Notes under the pieces: generated by a model
What the model was told of the DNA's origin: nothing
What the model saw: only the letters and a program-made list of their open reading frames with translations
The model's database searches: none
Made by a program: the position numbers and the translations under genes
Assembly: GCF_000182925.2 (NCBI RefSeq)
Contig: NC_026502.1
Location: 3,038,001-3,102,000 of the forward strand
Direction of reading: 5' to 3'
Source of the DNA: Neurospora crassa OR74A
Taxonomy: Eukaryota; Ascomycota; Sordariomycetes; Sordariales; Sordariaceae
Length of the DNA: 64,000 bases
Shown here: in pieces, positions 55,483 through 64,000 of the stretch
Numbering within the stretch: the stretch's first letter is position 1
Layout of the letters: the number at the start of each line of letters is the position of its first letter

Positions 55483-58400
55483 CAACAACGACAACAACAG
55501 CAATCACCCAGCCAAGCAAAACCTGACAACGAAAGGAAGACTGGTTCCAGACTTCATACACCTCCACGAATCTGCGCCGCTCCCTCTGAGCCTCTGGATA
55601 TCCCCGAATGGTCGACAAGATAGATAAGAGATGATGAGCTGAGACAACTCGGGTATCAGACCGTCTTCATGTATGCTCCATGTCAGGCCATATGCGTTGT
55701 CAAGATATTATTAGACGAGGTTGCTGCTAGATAGATAGGCACCGCACACTACGTAGGAGTTTATCTTCCATCCCAATCCTTTGTCTGTCCCCGGCCGGCT
55801 TAGTTGTCTCACCAAGACATAAAGACTTGGTTTTTTTTTTTGGTTTTTTTTTTAGCTTTGTCGTCGGCATGTCATTCTCTCCATCATCCCCCGTGGGCCA
55901 CGGAATGGCCCTGGGATAGGGAAGTACATACATATGTACGTCGATATAATTTTAGTATCATTTGTTTCTGTTTCTCCCCTCTTGACCTACCACCTCAAAC
56001 CCTTTCATATCAGATTCCTTCCACATATGCAGAATCAACCGTCTGCAATTCACTTTTTCCCAACTTTTGGACCATTTATACCCCAAAATTGAAATCGTCA
56101 ACTTATGTACTGCGTACACCTCACTTTCATTCTGGATCCGGATTCAGTCCCTCGCTCGCTTCGTTGGGTCAATCTAGTGCATCACGATCATCAAAAAACC
56201 CCGCTACCCGGTCCTTGTCTAAACCTTACTTACGTACCTGGGCCGGGCCCGCAGTGCCATTTTCCCATCTCCGATCTCATTTCCGTAAATTTGGTTTCTT
56301 TTTCTTTTTTTCTTGGGGAAAGTCGCTCGCAATCTAGAAATCTATTGATTTCTGGGAGGGATCCCGAAAGAGAGATTTGCAAAGTAGAAAAACCGGAGAA
56401 AACTTCCTCATTGGGTTGTTTGTTGGTACTTATTGTAGTGTAGAGAGGGCTTGTAGCTACTTCCTTTTGATTCACTTACACCAGCAGCAGCAGCATCCGT
56501 CGTGACAACAACAACATCGATACGCCCGGCGCCCGGCCAGCATGGCATCATGGCGTCTGTCGTCAACATAGCATGCTACTTTTACGGTACATTTACACTA
56601 CACTATAGCAGACATCGATGCACGCGGCGGCCTGCCTACCTGCCTGCGTGACTTTCAAGAGGTTTTAAAAGCGCTTGCATATCTCATCTTGAACTTCTCG
56701 GTACTACTGCTTGAATCTTTCTGCCCTTGTGTCTCTGTTGAAGTGCTCAAACTACATGCCGTATTCCGTTTCTCTTTTTTCGTTCTCGTCTCGTCTCATC
56801 TCGTCGTGTTGTCGGCTTCCAGCTTCTTTCCGGGAAGCGACGAAATGGAGCCTCAATTCACGCAATATGTATACAGTATAACCGCTGTGGAGAAAATCCA
56901 AGCGCGGGCGGACCGCGGCGGCGGCTACTTATGCTTGTCTTGTTTCTGCTGCACTGTACGCCTGTGTAGTGTAATACTGTACTGTACTGTACCGTTCCGT
57001 TGTTTTTGTTAATACAAAGTGTACAATTGTGGAGGATGCGAGATTTTCATGTTTTCACAATATGTAATTCGGAAACGTTTTGTGGAAGTCTGGGCCGTTC
57101 GCTGCGGGTCTGCGGCGGGCTGCGCCCAGACGAAAACCGGTTTTCTGATGCTTTTCATTTCCCAGTTCCTGGCGAACAACAAGTCGAAGGTTCTCTGGCA
57201 CCAAACGTTCGGCCAATGCGGCTTTTTATGATTCGCTCATGTATGATGGGCCTCTCCAGTTGGCTTCTCTGGCGTTTCTAAAATTGTTCTTTCCAAATAT
57301 CATTGGGTACACGTGTAAAATTCTGCGAATGGACGAGGATCCGTCATGTTAGCTGCCGGTCTCCCCCCGCGGCCGATGATAAGGACGAGACCGGACAGGC
57401 GGGGCGGAGCGGATCGGTTCCCTCCACTTCCCCATGCCTCCCGCAGTGTTCCGGCAATGTGCCATGCGGATGCGGATGTTGCGGCCTCCGGGATGCCGGT
57501 ATTCAGGTTCCGGAACGGCCCTATGAGGCCACGGCATCCCGAGCCCCGATGTTGCGGTACTGCACTGTGCGGGATCGCCGGTGCGGAGTTCAAGCTGGAA
57601 GGCTGAAATGCCCATCCGCCGTCTGGTCATTCAGTATATGCCTGTCTTTACCGTGATGAAGGTGTACTCCCGTCCGGGGATACACGAGTTTCTTATCATT
57701 GCGATTCAAAGACCACGTTGCTTTCGGCACATAAGGCCCTTCATCGAAGCCACCTTATGCGTACGCAGAACATTAAGCTATATTTAGAGGATGGCACTTC
57801 CCTTCAAGTCCCAAGAAACCTAATGGACAAAGATGAATTTGTCGTCTTCCCGCATGCTGATCCTCTTCGCCGTATCTGCCTTCGGGCTCCCCGAATTATC
57901 TGCAGCTTGCCCTATACTGCATGCCGATACAGGCTGGTCTGGCCGCGGTACTAGATGGAGGGCTTCCGAGTTGATCCGCTACCGAGTCTACCCGTGTGCC
58001 AAAGAGTCTCGGAGCGCGAGATGTGTGCCCAAGTGTTCTGTAGGAACTTCCCCAAGATGTGACACTCGAATGCTTCGGCAATAACCGACCGAACCATTCC
58101 AATAGAAGGTAATCCCCCCATTCGTCCGTAGGTAGCATTATGGAAACTGGATGAAGATGGGAGCAACAAGGACGTGTGCCGGACGTCTTCTTTCTGGAAT
58201 TGTCTTCTTGTAGCTTGGGGGCATTTGGTTACCAAGAGAGATCGTGTTTCCTCACTCGCCCCGGAGATCCGGTTACGCCGATGGCCTGGGAGGAGTACGA
58301 GATGCTGGATCTCTGTGAGACCCTGAGACGAACCATGAAACTCAAGCTTCTCCTCGATGGATGAGTAGGGTGGTATGAGCAGCTAGTTTCGGTCGGCCCG

Positions 58401-59740
58401 CCTCTGCCGTCCGTTACTTCAGCCCTAGAGCCCGCAATGATGCCTCTCCAGTCCCCGAACCGGAGGCTAGCTTGGATCGGATCGGAAGCTAGTGTAGAGG
58501 ATGGATGATCGGATGGGTCCGCGGGTCCCGAAAAGCACCTCTCCTAGTTTTGCATATCATATGCTTAAGGTTATGCAATGCACTGCGGATACTCAAGAAG
58601 TGTCAGCTCAGAGATGCTCAGCAAATGCAAACGTCAGGTATCTTTCCGATCATCTCTTCTCCTCTGTCATCAGAAGTCGCATTCGAGGGAGTCCACTACT
58701 CTGACGCTGACAGTGTGAGAGAATTGCCCATCCTTTTGCTCATTGTAGGGCTGTGTTGACCAGGTCATGGCACCTGAGAGGTATGACGTCGGTGTCTACA
58801 AAGTTGACAGGGACAGATTGTCGTGAACAGACAAGTCTGGCGTTGAAGGGGTTAGTTGCTCTTGGAACATATGTTGGTGATGGAGTTCCAGCGACCTGAA
58901 TCAAACAGTCTCCAGACATGACTCCTCTGAATATCGTCACTCCAGCACTTATTGACCAAGGTTCAACAAGTCGAACTTGGCTTGATGTTATTGCTGGTGG
59001 ATAGGGGGACTATCACCGCAGCGTGGATATGGATCCACTTTTGTCTCTGCTTGGAACAGGAACAACGTCAGAGCTTTCGGTTGATGTATTCCTGAGAATG
59101 GATGAACGTGTGGATGCGCGATTGATTGGAATCTTGATGCCATCGGTTGGCCAAAGGATTGAGGTATCAATGTGAGCTTCTCGCGAGGGTACAGAGCAGT
59201 GTTTGGAAAGGCAATCTCTTGGGGGAGGAGCAACAAAGACAAGAAAAGCTATCTGATAGCTTTCTGCTCGCAAAAGAATATGCAAATCATTTGAAATCGC
59301 ATTTCCAGTCATGTCACACCATGATCCCTTTGTCCCTGACGAAGCGGGATTTGCACGTGTAAGTAAAGAATGGGGCTCCCTCCAGTACTGGCAGAGGTTC
59401 AGTGCTGGTCGTTCTTGTTGCAAACATCGCCATCATCCGTTGTCCCGGAGGTGTAATGACGTCATGGCAGCCCGCGAGCTGCCATCTCTGTACCTGCTTC
59501 AAGGCAGCTACTACCGAGTGCCCCTCCTCATTCTTTGATCAGACAGCCATTACTTTCTTTAATAAGAGCTTCCCTTCGTGCCTCTCTCGCTATCTCAGCC
59601 TATCTTCTTTCTACTATCAGCCACCCTCCATTACCATCCACACCAACCAATCGAAGGAACCCAATTCCCCCACTCAACTTACACACAACCAACTTGAACA
59701 CAAACAACAACAAAAAGAACAACCACAAACCACTTTCAAA

Positions 59741-60141
59741 ATGTTCGCCCGCATCTCCACCGCTTCCGCTCTCACTGCCCGTCAGACCCTCGTCGCCGCT
59801 TCCGCGCGGAGGACCATTGCTTCTACCGCCAGCCTGAAGCTCAAGGAGTCATCTAACAGTATGTTCCCCCCTCCCTTCCTATCACAAACAAACCTTACCC
59901 CCTAATTATGTATCCCACATATATACTAACCCTTATATTTCCAACAACAACAGCCGACCCCGACCCCCAAGCCTACGAGAAGCACAAGCAGGAATCCCTC
60001 AAGAAGCAGAAGGAGGGCAAGGGTCAATGGAAGCCCGAGCTTGCCTCCAACAGCGAGGAGAACGTCAAGGCCGACCGCCTGTCGGACGCCGAGTTTGCCG
60101 AGGCCAGCAAGCGCGAGCTGGAGAAGCATACCAAGAACTGA
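59741..60141 (+). CDS. Small protein, probably mitochondrial
   Basis: Exons 59741-59858 and 59954-60141, intron 95 nt, 101 residues. The start has an ideal context (TTTCAAAATG). The first ~33 residues (MFARISTASALTARQTLVAA, then SARRTIASTAS) are rich in Arg, Ser, Thr and Ala and free of acidic residues, a textbook presequence. The mature part is short, highly charged and soluble: YEKHKQESLKKQKEGKGQWK then PELASNSEENVKADR. I have the impression of small conserved fungal matrix proteins of this type but cannot assign a function. The A/C-rich leader just upstream (59640-59740) is typical of a strongly expressed gene. Confidence 0.85.
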
Positions 60142-60984
60142 AGGAGGAGGGCCCAGTCAAAAGGGAACTGAATTTTCTTTCGAAAGCATGAGTAGGAAGG
60201 AGCATGATGAGCTCATGAGGTTTTCTTTTTCGGTTTAATTTCTTAATTTTTTTTCTTTTTGTCCTTTGTTAGTTGCGAAGCAACTCTTGCATTTCCAGCC
60301 ATCAATGGGAGGATGATGAGAGGATAACACTACAATTGCATTACGGTAGTGTTTGGGATGAGGATCATTCAGGGAGATAGACACTGGCCATCTTTGCATG
60401 CGTGGAGATAATGGTTCATGTGTTATCGAATTGAAGAGGATGTAAAACAACATCATTGTTCAAGGAATATTTGTGAATGAGTGAATGTGCGGAGACGACA
60501 TCAAGGATCAGGTCCGAGGGGACTGCATGTCAACATTTTACCGAGACTTGATGCGTCAGAGATTGCCGTACGAGTTTTATACCTGCAGGCATGCTGCCCA
60601 ATATGATCATACAATGTACAATATGATCATACAATGTACAATGAAGCAAAGAGAAGAGGTAACCAGCAACCAACAACAGAAGCAACCGTGATACTAGCTG
60701 AACAATGATTGCTATCGACTTTTAATTCTTCCCTTCTCATCCTCGGACAAGAACATCGGCTCACCAAAAGAACCCCCATTCATTCATAAACAAACCCAAG
60801 ACTCGAATAACAAATAGTAAACAGCATCTCTCATCATTCCTCGATCCATCTAATCCTCAAGCACTTTACACAATCTTACCTTTGTTTACAAGACAACAAA
60901 CGCTTACTGGGTATCATAGTCCCGAATTGCCCAAGTGAATTTTCCCACATGCAGCCCCTCTCACATATCTCATCCTCGTTCGCT
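60142..60984. other. Convergent 3' region, no gene
   Basis: 840 bp between convergent genes; it includes a 20-bp tandem duplication at 60599-60638. Confidence 0.5.
60599..60638. repeat. Perfect 20-bp tandem duplication
   Basis: Two adjacent identical 20-mers, each containing the palindrome ATGATCAT and ending ACAATGTA. Confidence 0.9.
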
Positions 60985-63900
60985 TCACGAACCCCTAGGC
61001 CTACCCCTTCCTCGCCCCCTTCCCCTGATCCCACCTCTGCCCCTAGACACAACCCCAACTCCACCTCCTCGCCCCCTACTCGCAAAGCTCTGGCGAACAC
61101 TCTCCTTCCTAGCCGGAATATCCTCGTCATCCGAGTCCGAGTCCGAGCTCGGCTCGTCTTCGGAGCCCGTACCACTTGCCACGCTTCCACTCCGCTCTGA
61201 CTCAGACCTCTGAGAAGGTGAACGGGATCCCGAGTAGCTGCCGCCATAATCAGACTCTTCATCTTCAGTGTCCATGAGCCTGACGACGGTAGGGCCTGCG
61301 GGCTTAGGTGGAGGAGGTGGCGGTGAAGGCGATCGAACAGGTGATGGTGAAGGAGAGGGAGAGATGCGGGTGGCAGATGGCGCGGCGGCAGTGGAAGGCG
61401 CGCGATTTGGGGGTTCGGGCGAGGCGCTGACACTCGGACTGCGTTCTGGGGACTTGTTAGGTGAAGCCTCGTCACGAGGAGGACTGATGCGGACGGATGC
61501 CTGGGATGCGGAGCGTCGAGCTGGTGGTTCTGGAGACTTCTTGTTCTCCATCTCCTTTTCAGGCTCGGCCTCCGGCTCAGACTCGGAGTGATGAGATTCC
61601 TCTTCGGCAGGCTGCACAGTGTGGCGGGTCGCTGACGTGGTCCTGGTCCTGGTCATCCTGGGCGATTCACGAACAGGAAGGGAGGTCTGCTTCTCAGCAT
61701 CCCGTGCCACCCTTCCAGAACCCGCAGGAGAGGCACTCTTCTCGACCGAGTCAACTGGCTTGGCGATGACCTTTCCAGGCGTTCCTCCGGTGCTCTTACG
61801 CTCGCCGATCTTGAATTTCTTGCCCTTGAGTTTCATGCGCTCAGCCAAAGACAGCATAGGTGCCTTGGTAGTGACCTCAACCACGACCTTCTTCACGCCA
61901 TTCTTGGGTGGGCGGCCTCTCCTCTTAGGAGCTTGAGGAACACCGGCATCGCGCTCGACGACCTCGCCGTCCGCGTCAAATCCATCAAGCTCTTGGGCAA
62001 GTTGAGCATCAATATCCTCATCATCATTTTCTTCACCAGATTTATGACTACTGTCCGCGGGTTCCTTTGCTGCCAGTGATGCGCGTGGGGGACGCCCGCG
62101 TCTCCGAGTGGGTTCTGGTGCCTCGTGCGATTCCTCATCTTCAGTGTGGTGAGCTTCAGATTTCCGTGGCCGACCGGGAGGACGTCCTCGCTTCTTATGC
62201 GGCCCACGTAGCTTTGATGGCCCAGTTGAACCAGCAGCGGCACGAGCCGATCCGGGTTCCTGAGAGGCTTCATTGCTACGGTTACCGCCGGCGCCGGTAA
62301 TGGCAAGAACGGCGGCAGAAGCAAGATCCAGGGGATCCTTAGGACCAGTCGGTCCTTCGATACTCTGCACGACACTGGCTGGTGCTGCAGCTGCCCGGTA
62401 TTCAGGTCTCTGCGAGCGAGGGATGAGAATGTCATTGAATTCTTCTTCGTTATCCTCATCAACTCTATAAGATACCTTGGGCCTCGCATGTCGAAGGGTG
62501 GGTACGTTGGGCGAGTACATGCGGGCTTGACGAGACTCCTCAGCTGCCTCATCTGCAGATTGGGCGTTTGCAGGTTGCGAGGCGCCAGCCTGGGCAGATC
62601 CATCTCTAATATCACCGCCAACATCCGTCATCGTCTGATCAAAGAGCGCCGGGTCCATGTTCTCGAGAGCGTCGTCTTGACCGTCCCGCGTGGGTGGGGG
62701 CTGGGAGGTCTTGTCAAGCTTGGGCTTCTTCCGATGGTGAGACCGAGGTGCAGCAAAATCAGGATCGTCATCTTCGGCGTGGCGGGCCCTACGCTTAGCC
62801 AACCGAAGCTGCTTTTTCAAATACTCAGACATCAATTCCGGTTCTTCGTCAACAACATAATTTTCGGCCGTAGGTCTCTGATAAGGGTCGAACAGGATCT
62901 TGTCCGGACTATCGTCATCCTGCTGGTAATAACCCATACCAAGCATGCGCTCCTGGCCGAACATGGACGGATCAGGATAAGCGGACTGATCGTGATCCTC
63001 GGGAGCAACAGACATATCTGCAACCTCGGCGGGACCTGCTGGTTGGACGACGTTGGGCTGGTCGGCAGATGCACCAGTCATTTCAACATCCGGTCTCTCC
63101 TGGTCCTCACCCAAGCCGTCGGCAATTGATTGTTGCAAAGCGTCATCCAGGTTTTCAGCTCCCGTTGCCTGCTCACCGCTCGGTAGGGCAGGGACCTGGA
63201 TGTGTACGTCTGCGTTCTTGGCCTTCTCGGCTTCGGCCTGTTGTTGTAGCTTTTGCAATCTCTTGCTCTGAACGTTGCGGCCATCGTCGCCGGACGTCTT
63301 GAGCCAATTGAGATTATGTACCTTGAAATCGACAAGTGTTTCCACACTCCGATCGTCAGCGATGGGGCGAGTATCGTGCCCAAGCAGCGTGTTCTTCGGA
63401 TGATATGGGACATTGCCGTTTTTGAGCCTACGGCAAGCGCCGCAGTTGCAGATCTTGAGGCACCTAGGGCACTCCCATCTCTCATTTTGCAGGACTTCCT
63501 GGGGCATGAGATCGAACGCTCGGTAGAGAACACCGTAGCAATAGGCTTCTGAACATCCTGGGTTCGAACAGAACGCGAGCTTGTAGGTGTAGTCTTTGTG
63601 CTGGCACACATGGCAACGGTAAACATCGCCCTTCTTCTTTTTGCGACGTGGTTTCTTCTTAGGTTTCCCATTTTCGTCGACTTCTGGCTCCGAGTTTTCA
63701 GGCTCCGAAGGCTTATCGAGTTTGCTGATATCTTTCCATGGCCGTCTCCGAAGCTGCTCCTGGCAAATCTGCGCCACAGACTTCTTGCCCGACTTCCTTC
63801 TCGCCAACTCCAGTGGTAAGGGAGACGTGTCGTAGTCGACATAGCCATCGTTCTTGATGATCAGAGCGCGCCACTCTTCATAACGATCCACCAGGTCAGA

Positions 63901-64000
63901 CCACTTCCACTGCTCGGCCCAAGTGAGGTTGGAAACACAAAGGCATGAACGTCCCATGGCGTAGCACTCCATGCAGATATCGTAGGTGTCTTCATCTCCA
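60985..64000 (-). CDS. AT-hook protein with zf-4CXXC_R1 (CDCA7-like) zinc finger, 5' end outside the window
   Basis: An open frame of just over 1000 codons runs off the right edge; its start lies outside. It begins in the window with DTYDICMECYAMGRSCLC, and the ATG at 63972 is internal to this cysteine-rich segment, so it is unlikely to be the true start. The zinc-finger domain follows: CHVCQHKD, CSNPGCSEAYCYG, then ECPRCLKICNCGACRR, the zf-4CXXC_R1 family shared with CDCA7 and plant and fungal relatives. Downstream are three AT hooks (KKRGRPPGRPRK, RRRGRPPRA, KRRGRPPKNG) in a long acidic and Ser/Pro-rich tail, ending in a Gly-Arg RGRGGIRGRGRGRGRPRG tail. A DNA-binding chromatin role is well supported. 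A link to the HELLS/Lsh remodeller and DNA methylation is inference from CDCA7. Confidence 0.9.
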   Translation of the reverse strand, partial: GDEDTYDICMECYAMGRSCLCVSNLTWAEQWKWSDLVDRYEEWRALIIKNDGYVDYDTSPLPLELARRKSGKKSVAQICQEQLRRRPWKDISKLDKPSEPENSEPEVDENGKPKKKPRRKKKKGDVYRCHVCQHKDYTYKLAFCSNPGCSEAYCYGVLYRAFDLMPQEVLQNERWECPRCLKICNCGACRRLKNGNVPYHPKNTLLGHDTRPIADDRSVETLVDFKVHNLNWLKTSGDDGRNVQSKRLQKLQQQAEAEKAKNADVHIQVPALPSGEQATGAENLDDALQQSIADGLGEDQERPDVEMTGASADQPNVVQPAGPAEVADMSVAPEDHDQSAYPDPSMFGQERMLGMGYYQQDDDSPDKILFDPYQRPTAENYVVDEEPELMSEYLKKQLRLAKRRARHAEDDDPDFAAPRSHHRKKPKLDKTSQPPPTRDGQDDALENMDPALFDQTMTDVGGDIRDGSAQAGASQPANAQSADEAAEESRQARMYSPNVPTLRHARPKVSYRVDEDNEEEFNDILIPRSQRPEYRAAAAPASVVQSIEGPTGPKDPLDLASAAVLAITGAGGNRSNEASQEPGSARAAAGSTGPSKLRGPHKKRGRPPGRPRKSEAHHTEDEESHEAPEPTRRRGRPPRASLAAKEPADSSHKSGEENDDEDIDAQLAQELDGFDADGEVVERDAGVPQAPKRRGRPPKNGVKKVVVEVTTKAPMLSLAERMKLKGKKFKIGERKSTGGTPGKVIAKPVDSVEKSASPAGSGRVARDAEKQTSLPVRESPRMTRTRTTSATRHTVQPAEEESHHSESEPEAEPEKEMENKKSPEPPARRSASQASVRISPPRDEASPNKSPERSPSVSASPEPPNRAPSTAAAPSATRISPSPSPSPVRSPSPPPPPPKPAGPTVVRLMDTEDEESDYGGSYSGSRSPSQRSESERSGSVASGTGSEDEPSSDSDSDDEDIPARKESVRQSFASRGRGGGVGVVSRGRGGIRGRGRGRGRPRGS

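Larger units (their letters stand above)
49312..59740. other. 10.4 kb gene-poor interval
   Basis: Between two divergent genes. I searched both strands for spliced genes and found none I could support. Several long open frames overlap each other in the GC-richer parts (about 49220-50180 and 57300-57640), which is how chance frames behave. One lone frame at 52043-52855 (minus) is listed separately. Patches at 57700-58370 and 58900-59240 look faintly protein-like. Microsatellites are scattered. A very long promoter, non-coding transcripts, orphan genes or decayed genes are all possible. Confidence 0.5.

Noticed and set aside
57300-57660. GC-rich block with open frames on both strands
   Set aside because: All frames are open because of base composition; no motif or splice site supports a gene.
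1-64000. Transposons, virus-derived elements, CRISPR arrays, dispersed 5S rRNA or spliceosomal RNA genes
   Set aside because: I looked for terminal repeats, transposase or polymerase motifs, repeat-spacer arrays and the familiar 5S and U6 sequences and found nothing I could support.

Overview
The window looks like nuclear DNA of a filamentous ascomycete, most likely Sordariomycetes and probably Sordariales (Neurospora/Sordaria-like). Genes are broken by short introns, mostly 47-110 nt, with CTAAC/CTGAC-type branch sites. Several starts have the CAAAATG-type context usual in these fungi. Intergenic gaps run to several kb and carry homopolymers and microsatellites. The protein families are typical of Pezizomycotina. 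The species call is inference; no ribosomal or mating-type marker is present.

Layout from left to right. 0-3.6 kb: a possible 5' tip of a minus-strand gene at the very edge, a Syn8-type Qc-SNARE, and a tRNA cluster of two identical tRNA-His(GTG) genes in inverted orientation flanking a tRNA-Leu(AAG), all three with introns. 4-8.2 kb: a decayed cytochrome P450 next to an intact but divergent P450. 8.6-14.2 kb: an Ama1-like meiotic APC/C activator (minus) diverging from the Rab geranylgeranyltransferase alpha subunit (plus). 14.8-22.1 kb: a TilS-type tRNA-Ile lysidine synthetase-like protein diverging from a WDR48/Duf1-type activator of deubiquitinases. 22.6-26.4 kb: a mitochondrial S-adenosylmethionine carrier and a disordered proline-rich protein. 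26.4-30.3 kb: a gene-poor stretch with unrecognised coding remnants, then a coiled-coil hypothetical gene whose frame continues 119 codons past a TAG. 31-45.4 kb: a DUF4097-like membrane protein, a SAL1-type Ca2+-regulated ATP-Mg/Pi carrier with EF hands, cyclin C of the Mediator kinase module, a TauD-type dioxygenase and a Q/N-rich BTB protein. 45.4-59.7 kb: two very long gene-poor intervals around one small hypothetical gene. 59.7-64 kb: a small, probably mitochondrial protein and the C-terminal bulk of an AT-hook/zf-4CXXC_R1 (CDCA7-like) chromatin protein that runs off the right edge.

The genes do not form an obvious cluster or single pathway. They are housekeeping and regulatory genes: vesicle fusion and Rab prenylation; ubiquitin control through the APC/C and deubiquitinases; four mitochondria-linked genes (TilS-like, SAM carrier, SAL1-like, small presequence protein); and transcription/chromatin control (cyclin C, zf-4CXXC_R1, possibly the BTB protein). 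I found no transposon, CRISPR array, virus-derived element or biosynthetic cluster that I could support. The points most worth following are the in-frame TAG at 29978, the CDCA7-like protein, the fungal TilS-like protein with a large C-terminal extension, the P450 with a changed haem motif, and the 10.4 kb gene-poor stretch. All splice sites were chosen by eye from frame continuity and consensus; transcripts are needed to confirm them.
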